64,000 bases of DNA from Curtobacterium sp. ZW137 (GCF_003762905.1 NZ_RJKS01000007.1:34436-98435), one strand, 5' to 3'; counted from the stretch's first letter, positions 46,358 through 57,123 are shown. Notes: generated from the sequence alone by a model not told the origin. Translations and numbers: made by a program.

Positions 46358-47406
46358 CGGGTTCCCCATCGGGTGATCAGGTCGGTGTACTGCGCGACGG
46401 CATCGTGCAGGGCGTGGATCGCGACGGACTCGTCGCGGCGGTGTGCCAGGTCGGTCTCGCCGGGCCCGAGGAGCACCACGCGGTCGCACCCGAGCGCTCC
46501 GACCAGGACCGCGGCGTCGGTGAAGTACCCGACGATGCGGTCGTCGGGCTCGATGCCGAGGGCGTGCACCACGGGGTCGGTGGCGTCGAGCAGCACCGCG
46601 GGCAGGTCGAGCACGGGCTCGACGGTGGCCAGGTCCGGCTGCGCCCGCCACCACGCGGCGGGGTCCGCCCCGGGTGTCGTCGTGCGGAGGTCGATCTCGG
46701 CCCACGCACGGTCCGGCACGACGTTGACGGCGGTGCCGCCGCCGATCGTCCCGACGTTGAGGGTGTCCCACCCGGAGCCGGACCGCGCTGCGCGGTCGAG
46801 CACGTCCGCCAGCCCGGTGATCGCGTTCCGCCCCAGGTGCGGCGCGCTGCCGTGGGCGGCGACACCCGCCGTGGCGATGCGGAGCCAGGTGACCCCGCGG
46901 TGTCCACGCACCACGCGGCCGTCGGTGGGTTCCGCGACGACCAGGAGGCCGGCCTCCCGTCCGTCGAGCAGGGTCGCCGCCTCCGCGGCGCCGCGACTCC
47001 CCGTCTCCTCCTCGACCGTGAACAGTGCGGCCACGGCGGCGTCGTCGGGTGCGGCGTCGAGCGCCGCGACGATCGCGGCGACGCCACCCTTCATGTCGGT
47101 GGTGCCACGGCCCCACACCCGGCCGTCGACGACGTCGGCACCGAACGGCGAGTGGGTCCACGTGGCGGCGTCCCCGGTCGGGACCACGTCGACGTGGCCG
47201 GTGAAGACGAGCAGTTGACCGGTGCGTGTGCGGGGGACGGCGGCGACGGCACGGAGGGCACCGTCGGCGCCGGAGCTGGTGCGCACCTCGTACCGGTCGC
47301 CGAGGAGCGACACGAGGTGTGCGAGCACCTCGGACTCCCCGGGGGTCCCGGAGACGGAGGGGATGCGGACCAGCTGGCGGGTGAGTTCGACGACGTCAGT
47401 CGCCAC
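46354..47406 (-). CDS. M20-family metallohydrolase (ArgE/DapE type)
   Basis: 350 residues from GTG 47406; an alternative GTG at 47424 adds six residues. Di-zinc amidohydrolase: VFTGHVDVVPTGD, GRGTTDMKGG with bridging Asp, TVEEETGSRG with catalytic Glu, VVAEPTDG, and C-terminal GPGETDLAHRRDE with His. Family members deacylate N-acyl amino acids. The start overlaps the DeoR stop, the stop overlaps the AtzF-like start. Confidence 0.9.
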   Translation of the reverse strand: MATDVVELTRQLVRIPSVSGTPGESEVLAHLVSLLGDRYEVRTSSGADGALRAVAAVPRTRTGQLLVFTGHVDVVPTGDAATWTHSPFGADVVDGRVWGRGTTDMKGGVAAIVAALDAAPDDAAVAALFTVEEETGSRGAAEAATLLDGREAGLLVVAEPTDGRVVRGHRGVTWLRIATAGVAAHGSAPHLGRNAITGLADVLDRAARSGSGWDTLNVGTIGGGTAVNVVPDRAWAEIDLRTTTPGADPAAWWRAQPDLATVEPVLDLPAVLLDATDPVVHALGIEPDDRIVGYFTDAAVLVGALGCDRVVLLGPGETDLAHRRDESVAIHALHDAVAQYTDLITRWGTR

Positions 47407-48190
47407 GGTGCGTCTCCAGCGCACGGATCACCTGGATGCCACGGGACTCCAGCGCGTCGGCGGTGTCGTTCGGGCCGACGGCGTCGGTGACGACCGTGGT
47501 GACGCCGTCGAGCGTGGCGACGGGCGCGAAGGAGACCTGCCCGAGGTGCCGGCCCTCGCAGAGGACGACGACCTGGTCGGCGCTGCCGATCATGGCCGCC
47601 TTCAGCCGTGCGTCGGTCTCGTTGAAGTCGCTGACCAGGTCGCTCTCGGCGCTGATGCCGGCGACGCTCACCACGGCGACGTCCCATCGGTGCGCGCGGA
47701 AGAACTGCTCGGTGACGGAGCCGTGCAGGCTCAGCTCGCCGGCCTTCAGCTCGCCGCCCGGCACCAGGAGGTGGATGTCCTCCTCTTGTCCGAGGGCCTC
47801 CATCACCTGCACGCTCGTCGGGGCGACGAGCGCCTGCAGGTGCCGACCGCGCATCTCCATCGCGACGTGGTACGCCTTCGTGCCGAAGTCCAGGGCCACG
47901 TTCGCCTTGCGGGGGATCAGGTCGACGACCGCGCGGGCCATCGCCTGCTTCTCGGGGACGTTGGTGCGCACCCGCAGGCTGAACGGCGGCTCGAAGCTGC
48001 GACCGGCCGCGAGCACCGCGCCGCCGTACACCCGGCGGGCGATGCCCTGGGTGTCGAGGTGGTCGATGTCCCGGCGGATCGTCAGCTCGGTGACGCCGAG
48101 TTCGCCGGCCAGGGTCGCGGTCTCGACCTTGCCGCCCTGCTCGAGGAGGTCGACGATGCGCAGCAGCCGCTGGTCGCGCTTGTCACCCAC
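47396..48190 (-). CDS. DeoR-family transcriptional regulator
   Basis: 264 residues from GTG 48190. HTH: RLLRIVDLLEQGGKVETATLAGELGVTELTIRRDIDHLDTQGIARRVYGGAVL. Sugar-phosphate-isomerase-like sensor domain: KANVALDFGTKAYHVAMEM, where the usual GTT reads GTK, DVAVVSVAGISAESDLVSD, and VVLCEGRHLG. DeoR regulators typically sense phosphorylated sugars, consistent with the operon kinase. A TACAGT element in the short gap upstream could also give it its own promoter. Confidence 0.93.
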   Translation of the reverse strand: MGDKRDQRLLRIVDLLEQGGKVETATLAGELGVTELTIRRDIDHLDTQGIARRVYGGAVLAAGRSFEPPFSLRVRTNVPEKQAMARAVVDLIPRKANVALDFGTKAYHVAMEMRGRHLQALVAPTSVQVMEALGQEEDIHLLVPGGELKAGELSLHGSVTEQFFRAHRWDVAVVSVAGISAESDLVSDFNETDARLKAAMIGSADQVVVLCEGRHLGQVSFAPVATLDGVTTVVTDAVGPNDTADALESRGIQVIRALETHRGD

Positions 48191-48232
48191 GTCGTCCCAC
48201 CCCTTCGTCGCTGATCACTGTAGTGGCCGACA

Positions 48233-49675
48233 TCAGCCGAGCTCGGGGTGCACGCCGGCGACGCCGAGGATCGTCTCGAGCCGGTCGCCGAGCGCCAGGA
48301 GCTCGTCGTCCGCGCCGTACCGGCCGACGACCTGGATGCCCACCGGCAGGTGCCCGGAGAACCCGGCCGCCATCGCGAGCACCGGGTGCGCCGAGGGGAC
48401 GAGCCGGCACGCCAGGCGCTGCCAGAGGAAGTACCGGTCGAAGGCCACGCCGTCGACCTCGGCGACCCACGGGACCTCGGCCGGCGGCGCGACCACGGGC
48501 GCACCGGGGACCACGAACGCATCGAAGCCCTCCAGGAGCGATGCCATCTCGGTGTACGCGCGGTAGCGGCGGTCGAGCGCTGCGACGATCTGCCCGCTCG
48601 GGTAGCCGGACGCCTCGGTGACGTTCCGCACGAAGTCGTCCCGGTACGACTCGGGGTGCTCGAGGGGGTCCGTGCCGAGGAGCGCGAACCACCCGAACAG
48701 CTCGATGGTCTGCCAGGTCTCGTCGAGGCCGTCGGTGTCGAGCTCCACGTCGACGACCTCGACCCCCGCTGCCTCGAGCGTGGCACGCGTGCGGGCGTGG
48801 GACTCGCGCACCTCGGGCGAGATCGGCAGCCCGCCGAGGTCGGCGCTCCACGCCAGGCGGATCGGGCGGGTCGACGGCGCCCCGAGCTCGGTCGTGACCG
48901 TGCGGCCGGCGGAGAGCGGGGCGAGCTGGTCGGTGCCGGACATCCCGGTCAGGAGGAGCGCGACGTCACGGCAGTTCCGGCCGACCGGGCCGTTCACCGA
49001 GTGCGGCTCCCACGAGGTGGCGCCCTGTGCGGCCGGCACGAGGCCCGGCGTGGTGCGGAGACCGACGGCGTTGCAGAACGACGCCGGGTAGCGCAGGCTG
49101 CCGCCGGAGTCGGAGCCGTCGGCGAAGGGCAGCATCCCGGCCGCGACCGCAGCGACGCCGCCGGTCGATCCGCCAGCGTGCCGGGACAGGTCGAACGGGT
49201 TCCTGGTGATCCCGAAGACGTCGTTCCAGGTGACGGTGCCGACGCCGAACTCAGGCGCGTTCGTCTTCCCGATCACCAGCGCCCCGGCGGCCTTGAGCTT
49301 CGCGACGTGCGGCGCGTCCGTCGGCATCGGGCCGCGGTCCGCGAATGCCCGGGATCCGCGGGACGTCGGCATCCCGGCGACGTCGACCAGGTCCTTGATG
49401 GCGATCGGCAGGCCGTGCAGCGGGCCGAGCTCCGCGCCGGACTCCCGGGCCGCGTCCGCTTCCGCAGCGAGGACGAGTGCCTCGTCGCGCGGCAGCCGGT
49501 ACACGATCACGTTCACGGCGTCGTTCGTCGCGTCGATGCGGTCGTAGAAGGCCGTCATCACCTCGACGGCGGTCAGGGTCCCGTCCGCGATCGCGTCGCG
49601 GAGGTCCGTCGCGGTCCGGAACCACAGCGGCGTCGTCGTGGTCGTGGCGGTGTCGGTGGCGGGGATGGTCGTCAC
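48233..49675 (-). CDS. Amidase (amidase-signature family)
   Basis: 480 residues from GTG 49675, overlapping the preceding amidase stop (GTGA). Catalytic Lys94 in IAIKDLVDV, Ser170 in HAGGSTGG and nucleophile Ser193 in DSGGSLRYPA. Closest in pattern to the broad amidase/6-aminohexanoate-cyclic-dimer hydrolase group. Length is full. Substrate unknown; an aliphatic or cyclic amide is plausible in this operon. Confidence 0.92.
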   Translation of the reverse strand: MTTIPATDTATTTTTPLWFRTATDLRDAIADGTLTAVEVMTAFYDRIDATNDAVNVIVYRLPRDEALVLAAEADAARESGAELGPLHGLPIAIKDLVDVAGMPTSRGSRAFADRGPMPTDAPHVAKLKAAGALVIGKTNAPEFGVGTVTWNDVFGITRNPFDLSRHAGGSTGGVAAVAAGMLPFADGSDSGGSLRYPASFCNAVGLRTTPGLVPAAQGATSWEPHSVNGPVGRNCRDVALLLTGMSGTDQLAPLSAGRTVTTELGAPSTRPIRLAWSADLGGLPISPEVRESHARTRATLEAAGVEVVDVELDTDGLDETWQTIELFGWFALLGTDPLEHPESYRDDFVRNVTEASGYPSGQIVAALDRRYRAYTEMASLLEGFDAFVVPGAPVVAPPAEVPWVAEVDGVAFDRYFLWQRLACRLVPSAHPVLAMAAGFSGHLPVGIQVVGRYGADDELLALGDRLETILGVAGVHPELG

Positions 49676-51726
49676 GGGGTGCTCCTGATCGGTACGGAGT
49701 GGGCGGGTGCCGCAGCGGGGGCGGCGGGGCGGTGGAAGGGGAGGTCGATGGTGTCGGCGGCGGCGACGAGGCCGTCCGGGCCGACGACGGTGAGCAGGGC
49801 GAGGACCCGGGTGGCGCGGTGCAGCCGACGGACCTCGGGGCCGAGCCGGAACCGGGCGGCGGTGGTGCCCGTCGGGGGGACGACGACCGACTGGGAGCCG
49901 ACCTCGACCCACGCGGTGACGGCGGCGACCTCGTCCAGGCCGTCGACCGTGGCCCACACCTCGACGACGACGCTGCCGTCCTCGTCGATCGTGGCCGTGC
50001 CGGTCAGCGCGGCGCGCGCCGAGGTGACCGGACGCGCGGGAGCCGTGGGAGAGCGCACCGCGCCCAGCTCGGCAACCTCGGGGAGCCGCGCGCGTGCACG
50101 GGGGGCGAGCCGGGCCTCCAGGGCGGCTGCGACGTCGACGAGGTGCGCGTCCGTCCAGGCCGGACCACAGATCGTCGCACCCACCGGCATGCCGGTGTCG
50201 GCCATCGTGCCCATCGGGATCGTGACGCTCGGGATCCCGACCCGGCGCATGACGTGGTTCGTCGTCGAGAACACGGCGCCGTCGGCCCACGCCGCCCGGG
50301 CGGCGGCCGGGTCGACGTCGGCGTCGTGCGGACCGATGTCGGAGTTGGCGGGGAAGGCGAGGACGTCGAGACCGGACGCCGTCAGCCAGTCCTCGAAGAG
50401 CTCACGCCGGGCGCGGTCGAGGCCCGCGATCGCCGGGGCGGCGACCCGGGCGACCTCGTCCTCCGACAGCGGTGTGGAGCGCGTGATCGCGGTGAAGTCG
50501 AACACGTCGCGGCCGGGGTGGACCCGGCCGTTCTCGATCGCGTCGACGGCGTCGGGCGGATCCGGACGGATGGCGCCGGGGGCCAGGTCGGCGAGCGCGA
50601 GCGGCTCACTGGCGTGCTCGTCGAGGAAGCGCTGCCACGAGTGCGTCACCAGCTGGTCGAGCTCGAACGCGGTCCAGTCGGCGGGCAGGTGGCCGGAGTC
50701 CTCCAGCGAGGGCAGGTCGCCGCGCTGCTCGTACGCCTCGACCAGGGGGAAGCGGACCCGGGTGACGTGGGCGCCGGCGGCGACGAGCTGCGCTTCGAGG
50801 TCGTCCCAGAGCGCGCGGATCGACGGCCGGAGCGGCACGGACGGCGGGGCGTCGGACGGACCGGCCGCCTCCGGCACGTACAGCAGGGGGACCCCGACGC
50901 GCAGCCCGGCGAGCGGTGCCGCGACAGGCGGGGCGTCCTGCGTCCGGAAGGACGCGGCGACCTCGGCGGCGGGGAGCACGTCCACCGCGTCCTGCCGCCA
51001 CCACACGTCGCGCTCGTCCGGCCCGGCGATGACGGCGAGGACCTCACGCAGGTCCGCGACCGATCGGGTGTGCGGCACGACCACGTCGCGGTACGGGTGC
51101 AGCGGCCAGTTGCCGGTGCTCGGGACGACACCCCACGACGGCGTGTACGCCACCAGGCCGTTGTTCGACGCCGGGGAGCGGCCGGAGGACACCGTCTCCT
51201 CGCCGAGCCCGAAGGAGCAGAGCCCGGCGGCGACCGCGACACCGCTGCCGATCGAGGACCCGGAGTGCCACGCAGCAGCGAGCCACTCCGGTGAGTACGG
51301 ACTGCGGGTGCGGCCGTACAGCCCGGCCTGCCCGCCGCCGATCGCCATCGGCGGCATGTTCGTCTTGCCGACCAGGACCGCGCCGGCACCCAGCAGCCGC
51401 TCGATGACGACGGCGTCCCGGCGGGAGACGACCCCGGCGAACGCGGGGGAGCCGGCGGCGGCGGTGAGGCCGCTGACGGCGAAGCTGTCCTTCACGGTGA
51501 ACGGGATCCCGTGCAGCGGACCGGTGCCCGCACCGGCGACTCGGGCGGCGTCGCTCGCGGCTGCACGTTCCAGCAGCCGCGGATCGAGTACGGGGACAGC
51601 GCCGAGCCGGGGCCCGTCGCGGTCGATCCGGGCGATCCGGCGGAGGGCGTGCTGGGCGAGTGCGAGTGCGGTGGTCGCACCGGACTCGAGCCGGTCGCGC
51701 AGCGCCTGGATGTCGGTGTCGAGCAT
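49672..51726 (-). CDS. Amidase with C-terminal beta domain
   Basis: 684 residues from ATG 51726 with CAGGAGG upstream. Amidase-signature core to ~550: Lys79 in FTVKDSF, Ser157/158 in HSGSSIGSG, Ser181 in TVSSGRSPA. About 110 extra residues at the C-terminus (AALTGTATIDEDGSVVVEVW...VLALLTVVGPDG) form a probable Ig-like beta domain, unusual for the family. Probably the first of two sequential amide cleavages. Preceded by an intra-operon hairpin. Confidence 0.88.
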   Translation of the reverse strand: MLDTDIQALRDRLESGATTALALAQHALRRIARIDRDGPRLGAVPVLDPRLLERAAASDAARVAGAGTGPLHGIPFTVKDSFAVSGLTAAAGSPAFAGVVSRRDAVVIERLLGAGAVLVGKTNMPPMAIGGGQAGLYGRTRSPYSPEWLAAAWHSGSSIGSGVAVAAGLCSFGLGEETVSSGRSPASNNGLVAYTPSWGVVPSTGNWPLHPYRDVVVPHTRSVADLREVLAVIAGPDERDVWWRQDAVDVLPAAEVAASFRTQDAPPVAAPLAGLRVGVPLLYVPEAAGPSDAPPSVPLRPSIRALWDDLEAQLVAAGAHVTRVRFPLVEAYEQRGDLPSLEDSGHLPADWTAFELDQLVTHSWQRFLDEHASEPLALADLAPGAIRPDPPDAVDAIENGRVHPGRDVFDFTAITRSTPLSEDEVARVAAPAIAGLDRARRELFEDWLTASGLDVLAFPANSDIGPHDADVDPAAARAAWADGAVFSTTNHVMRRVGIPSVTIPMGTMADTGMPVGATICGPAWTDAHLVDVAAALEARLAPRARARLPEVAELGAVRSPTAPARPVTSARAALTGTATIDEDGSVVVEVWATVDGLDEVAAVTAWVEVGSQSVVVPPTGTTAARFRLGPEVRRLHRATRVLALLTVVGPDGLVAAADTIDLPFHRPAAPAAAPAHSVPIRSTP

Positions 51727-51779
51727 GAGCACCTCCTGGGATCGAACGGGACGGACGGGTGGGGGCGGTGAGCAGGGGA

Positions 51780-51812
51780 CCGGGCGCGGGGGGATCAGGG
51801 CCCCGCGCCCGG
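51780..51812 (-). terminator. Intra-operon attenuator/terminator hairpin
   Basis: CCGGGCGCGGGG / CCCCGCGCCCGG (51780-51791 and 51801-51812), 12-bp GC stem with 9-nt loop, seven bases after the binding-protein stop. It would lower read-through into the amidases and stabilise the transporter mRNA 3' end. Confidence 0.7.
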
Positions 51813-51818
51813 CGCTGG

Positions 51819-52838
51819 TCAACCGAGCGCTGAGCAGTCGGTCGAGTAGAGGTACTTCTTGACGTCGGCGTCGTCGACGTTGTCCTGCGTGACGAGCTTC
51901 CACGGCGAGTACACCGTCTGCTTCGTCACGTCGTCCGCCTTCGTGTCACCGTTGACGAGCTTCGCCATCAGCTCGGTGGCCTCGTAGCCTTCGGTGTACG
52001 GGTCCTGCGCGACGAGCGCGTCGTACTCGCCCTTCTTCAGCGAGGCGACCTGGTTCGACGCGGTGTCGTAGCCGACGTGCACGATGTCGTCCTTGCCGGA
52101 GGACGAGATCGCGTTCGCCGCACCCGTGCCGGCACCGATGTTCGTCGAGAAGACGAGCTTCACGTCGGAGTTCGCGGACAGCTGCGACGAGACCGTCTGG
52201 GATGCCTTCGCCGAGTCGCCGCCGACGTACTGGATGTCGAGCGCGGTGAGCTTGCTCTCCTTCTCGATGGCGTCCTTGAAGCCCTTCGCACGGTCGGACT
52301 GCACCTGGTTGCCGGGGGAGTCCGTGACGATGACGACCTTGCCCGATGTGAGCTTGAAGTCCTTGATCGCCTGCACGGCCGCGTCGTACGACGACTGGTA
52401 GTTGTCGGTGCGGATCGACTGCACGTAGTCCTTGTTCGACAGGAACGAGTCCGGCATCACGAGCGGCTTGCCGCTGTCCGTGTAGGACTTCAGGGTCGAG
52501 TTGAACGCGGTGTTGTCCCAGACGGTGAGCAGGAGTCCGTCGGGGTTCGTCGCGAGCACCGACTGCAGGACCTGCATCTCGGCATCCGTCGTCGTCTCGG
52601 GGGTGCCCTGGATCTTCAGGGTCACGCCCTCCTTCTTGGCGGCGGCCTTCGCACCGCAGTACATGGTGCCGTAGAACTCACCGGTGGACTCCGGGGTGAC
52701 CATCGCGATGGTCTTCTTGCCCGACGACGATGCGTCGCCGGCGGCTGCGGTCGATCCGGTGGAGCAGCCGGCGAGGACCACGGCGATGCCGATGGCCGAC
52801 GCGGCGGCGAGGACGGAGGTGGTCTTGGAACGGAACAC
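51819..52838 (-). CDS. Sugar ABC transporter substrate-binding lipoprotein (CUT2/RbsB-like)
   Basis: 339 residues from GTG 52838 with AGGAG upstream. Signal with lipobox VLAGC (Cys25). Type I periplasmic-binding fold: TIAMVTPESTGEFYGTMYCGAKAAAKKEGV, PDGLLLTVWDNTAFNSTL, and GKVVIVTDSPGNQVQSDRAKGFKD. Ribose/xylose-type binding protein captured outside the membrane. It is the only lipoprotein of the operon and works with the permease and ATPase genes beside it. Confidence 0.95.
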   Translation of the reverse strand: MFRSKTTSVLAAASAIGIAVVLAGCSTGSTAAAGDASSSGKKTIAMVTPESTGEFYGTMYCGAKAAAKKEGVTLKIQGTPETTTDAEMQVLQSVLATNPDGLLLTVWDNTAFNSTLKSYTDSGKPLVMPDSFLSNKDYVQSIRTDNYQSSYDAAVQAIKDFKLTSGKVVIVTDSPGNQVQSDRAKGFKDAIEKESKLTALDIQYVGGDSAKASQTVSSQLSANSDVKLVFSTNIGAGTGAANAISSSGKDDIVHVGYDTASNQVASLKKGEYDALVAQDPYTEGYEATELMAKLVNGDTKADDVTKQTVYSPWKLVTQDNVDDADVKKYLYSTDCSALG

Positions 52839-52913
52839 GGGGGTCTCCTAGCAGGGAGGGGGTGGACAGGAGGTGGTGCCGTGGAGCGGGGTGGTTCTCG
52901 GACTGCGGGGCCG

Positions 52914-53953
52914 CTAGGTCGTTCGTCTGTTGCGGCTGCTGCGGTCCAAGCTGACCGCGACGAGGAGCATGGCTCCGATCGCGATGGTCTGGTAGAAGGG
53001 CGACAGGTTGATGATCACGAGCCCGGACTGCAGGATGATCGCCAGGAACGCGCCGACGATCACGCCGAGGAAGTTGATCCGGCCGCCGGTCAGGGCGGTC
53101 CCGCCGATCAGGGCTGCGGCGATCGCGGCCATCGAGTCGTTCGTGTGCCCCGAGATGTTCGTCGTCGAGTAGCGCGCCAGGTCGATGAACCCGGCGAGGC
53201 CGGCCAGCCCGGCGGAGAGGACGAAGATGCCGATGGTGTTGGTGAGGGTCTTGATGCCGACCCGGCGGGAGGCCAGGAAGTTCGAGCCCATCGCCAGGGT
53301 GTGCGTGCCCCAGGCGGTGTACCGGTAGAGCAGCCAGATCACGACGAGCAGCGCGAAGCCGAGCAGCGTCGGGACGGGCAGCGCTCCGATCGTCGCCGAC
53401 CCGAAGGACGACGCGAGTTCGGCGGGGATGCCGACCAGGTTGACGCCCTTCGTGGCGACCTGTGCGATGCCGGTGGCGAGCGAGAGCATCCCGAGCGTCG
53501 TGACGAGCGAGTTGATGCCGACCACCCCGACGAACAGGGCGTTCACCGTCCCGAGCACCGCGCCGGTCAGGATCGCGACCACGAGTCCGACCAGGATGAC
53601 GACCCCGACCGGGGACGACGTCCCCATCGCGATCATCACCTGCCCGGAGACCACCGACGACAGGATCAGCACCGCGCCCTGCGAGATGTCGATCTGCCCG
53701 GCGGACATCAGCACCGCCTGGCCCGCCGCGAGCAGGAGCACCTGCGATGCGGTGAGCATGATGCCGCGGATGTTCGCCTCGCTGAGGAAGGCACCGCTCG
53801 GGGAGAGGATCTGGAAGACCGCGATGAGCACGATCTCCACCGCGATGATCTGCACCGCGCGGTTGCTGAAGACCCGGGCGATGCCGTGCTTCAGCGCGGG
53901 CGCCGACCGCATCGAGGTGTCGGGTGCCGCTCCGGCACCGGGGGCTGCTGCGG

Positions 53954-53957
<4 letters not shown>
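52914..53957 (-). CDS. Sugar ABC transporter permease (RbsC-like)
   Basis: 347 residues from ATG 53957 (ATGA overlap with ATPase). BPD_transp_2 family, about 9-10 membrane segments, GINSLVTTLGMLSLATGIAQ and the ALIGGTALTGGRINFLGVIVGAFLAIILQ block typical of CUT2 permeases. A single permease probably forms a homodimer. Confidence 0.93.
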
Positions 53958-54693
<736 letters not shown>

Positions 54694-54697
<4 letters not shown>

Positions 54698-56169
54698 GCG
54701 GTGGGTCCTTCCAGCTGGAGCACGGATGCGTAGACGGCGAGGAACGCGTCGGCGTCCTCGCGGGTGAAGACGAGCGGAGGCCGGACCTTGAGGACCTGGC
54801 CGTGCGAGCCGACCGCCGAGATGAGCACGTTCCGCTCACGGAGTGCGTTCACGACGCGGCGGGCCCGTGCGCCGGCGCTCGCCGCCTGGTCGGCGATCGT
54901 GCTGCCGGGCCCCGGCGCCATCTCGACGCCGATGAAGAGTCCGGCGCCGCGGACGTCGGCGACGAGTCCCGTCGGTGCGGAGACGGTGGCGATCCCGGCC
55001 TGCAGGTACGCGCCGACCTCGTGGGCGTGCGCCACGAGGTCCCGCTCCTGCACCTCGTCGAGCACGGCCGTGGCCGCCGCGATCGACGCCGGGTTGCCGC
55101 CGAAGGTGTTGAAGTAGCGGTGCCCGGCGGCGTACCCGTCGCTCAGTGCGGAGGTGAGGACGAGCGTCCCGATCGGCAGGCCGCCGGCGAGCGGCTTGCC
55201 GCAGGTCACCATGTCGACGAGCGTCGCGTCGGACGCGGTGTCGGTGGCACCGGACGGGAGGCCCGGCTCACCCCCGCCACCCCGGTGGAGGCCCGCCTCG
55301 GTGTGGCGTTGGAACCCCCACATCGCGTCGCCCGTGCGGCCGACGCCCGGCTGCACCTCGTCCGCGATCACCAGGCCGCCGGCGGCGTGCGTGGCGCGGT
55401 ACGCCGGCAGGAGCAGGCCCGGCTCGCCGGGGAAGATGCCGTCGGTCGACATGATCGAGTCGAGCAGCAGGGCGGCGAGCCCGAAGCCGTGGCGGTCGAG
55501 GTCGGCGGCAGCGTCGGTGATCGCCTGGGCGAACAGCTCGGCGGCCCTTGCGCCGTCGCGGTGGGTGTCCGGCGCCGGCACGGTGCGGACCCAGGGGTGG
55601 AGCGGCATCGTCGAGCCGTTCTCGGGGGAGACCCCGGCGAGCAGCTGCGTGGTGCCGTGGTAGGCGTTCTCGGTGACGATCACGCCCTGGCGACCGGTGC
55701 GCCACTGGGCGATCGTGATCGCGAGGTCGTTCGCCTCGGAGCCGGAGTTGGAGAAGATCACCCGGTCGAGGTGCTCGGGATGGGTGGCGAGGAACCGCTC
55801 GGCGAACGCGACGATGCCGTCCTGGAGGTACCGGGTGTGCGTGTTCATCTGCGAGAGCTGCGCGAACACGGCGCTCGCGATCCGGGGGTTGGCGTGCCCG
55901 ACGGCCGGCACGTTGTTGTACGCGTCGAGGTACTCGGTGCCGTCGGCGTCCCAGAGTCGGGCGCCCTCGCCGCGGACGACGTGGACCGGGCGCTCGTAGA
56001 ACAGCGGGTAGATGTCGCCGAGGACGCCGCGGCGACGGGTCAGCAGCTGCTGGTCGGCCTCCGGCAGGAGTCCGGCGTCGGCAGGGTCGAAGCGGTTGAC
56101 CATGGCGTCCGCCGCGGCGGTCGGTTCGGCCGGCGCCGGCACCGGTGGGGTGTCGAGTTGCTGGTGCAC
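54694..56169 (-). CDS. Class III aminotransferase-fold PLP enzyme, possible phospho-lyase
   Basis: 491 residues. PLP motifs: FSNSGSEAND (139-148), ADEVQPGVGRTG (269-280) and Lys325 in CGKPLAGG. Within the family the GVGRTG/MWGFQRH and YPLFYERPVHVV-type start resemble ethanolamine-phosphate and phosphohydroxylysine phospho-lyases rather than omega-transaminases. Coupling with an APH-type kinase points the same way. Residues ~292-316 form an unusual Gly/Ser/Thr-rich insert whose DNA carries an arm of the intergenic repeat. Start overlaps nothing; gap to the kinase gene is three bases. Confidence 0.85.
55251..55266. repeat. GGGAGGC repeat arm inside the aminotransferase gene
   Basis: CGGACGGGAGGCCCGG, identical over 16 bases to the left arm of copy A at 17459. 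It encodes part of the 25-residue insert on the minus strand. The second arm is not preserved, although GGAGGCCCGCCTC follows at 55287. Confidence 0.55.
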
Positions 56170-56172
56170 GGG

Positions 56173-57123
56173 TCAGGCGCCTTTCGTCAGGAGCGGGGTG
56201 GACGGGCTCGGCAGCGCGGCCGTGGCGTCGAGCAGTGCGACGGCGGCGCGGTCGTAGCGGAGCACGTAGTCGGCGCGGTCGGGGTGGCGCTTCGCGGTGT
56301 CCCGGGCGAGGACGACGGCCATGACCAGCCGGCACGCGGCGAGCGGCAGGACGAGGGCGGCCTCGGTCGTGTCCAGGTGCAGCGCGGTGCCCACGCGGTC
56401 CAGGTAGCGGTGCAGCATCGGGTGGTCGAACGAGCCGAGCGCGACGGCCAGGTAGCAGGCGGTCACGGCGACGTCGAGCACCCGCGGCGCCGCGATCGCG
56501 TCCCCGAAGTCGATGACCCCGCTGACGCGACCGTCGGCGACGAGCACGTTCGACAGGTTCGCGTCCGCGTGCAGCACCTGACGCGGCATGGTCGCGAGGG
56601 CCGGAGCGAGTTCGGCGCGGTACACGTCGAGCGCACCGTGCATCGCGGCGCGGTGCCGCTCGTCGGCGACCGCGTCGACGAGCGGCTCGTGGTCGGTCGC
56701 GGCCTCGATGGACCAGTCGTTCGTCGTGGGCACGGACGCGGCGCCGGCATCGGTCCAGCGGAGCGCGTCGACGAGACCGGCCTGCACGTCGGCGAGGTCG
56801 TCCACGAGTGTCGGCCACAGCTCCACGTCCTCGAGCGGGACGCCCTCGAGCGCGGTCATCACGAACACGTCGCCGTCGTCGGTCGCGGTGACGCCGTCGC
56901 CCGTCGCGGTGCGGAGCACACGGGGGACCGGCAGCGTCGGTGCGGTGGCCGCGACGACCTCGAGCAGGGCTGCCTGCATCCGGGACGTCTCCGACACCTT
57001 CAGCACGACCGACCCGCTGCCGGCGTCGACGAGCACCGTGCGGTCGGTCTCGGATCCGGTGTCGCGGAGCGCACGGACGTCCGTGACGCCGCGGTCCGTC
57101 AGGTGGAGGAGGAGGTCAGGCAC
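56173..57123 (-). CDS. Aminoglycoside phosphotransferase-family kinase (small-molecule kinase)
   Basis: 316 residues from GTG 57123, overlapping the M20 stop by 8 nt. APH/choline-kinase fold: VVLKVSET (Lys of N-lobe), FVMTALEGVPLEDV hinge, HADANLSNVL catalytic loop with Asp and Asn, and VIDFGDA with Mg-binding Asp. Homologues next to class III phospho-lyases phosphorylate hydroxylated amines such as hydroxylysine. Antibiotic resistance is unlikely from context. Confidence 0.85.
   Translation of the reverse strand: MPDLLLHLTDRGVTDVRALRDTGSETDRTVLVDAGSGSVVLKVSETSRMQAALLEVVAATAPTLPVPRVLRTATGDGVTATDDGDVFVMTALEGVPLEDVELWPTLVDDLADVQAGLVDALRWTDAGAASVPTTNDWSIEAATDHEPLVDAVADERHRAAMHGALDVYRAELAPALATMPRQVLHADANLSNVLVADGRVSGVIDFGDAIAAPRVLDVAVTACYLAVALGSFDHPMLHRYLDRVGTALHLDTTEAALVLPLAACRLVMAVVLARDTAKRHPDRADYVLRYDRAAVALLDATAALPSPSTPLLTKGA

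Noticed and set aside
48248..51862. 1204-residue open frame on the plus strand
   Set aside because: Antisense to two amidase genes with intact catalytic residues; composition is low-complexity and no motif is seen.
56173..57123. Antibiotic resistance phosphotransferase
   Set aside because: The APH fold alone does not show resistance; tight coupling with a class III PLP enzyme and M20 hydrolase points to a catabolic kinase.
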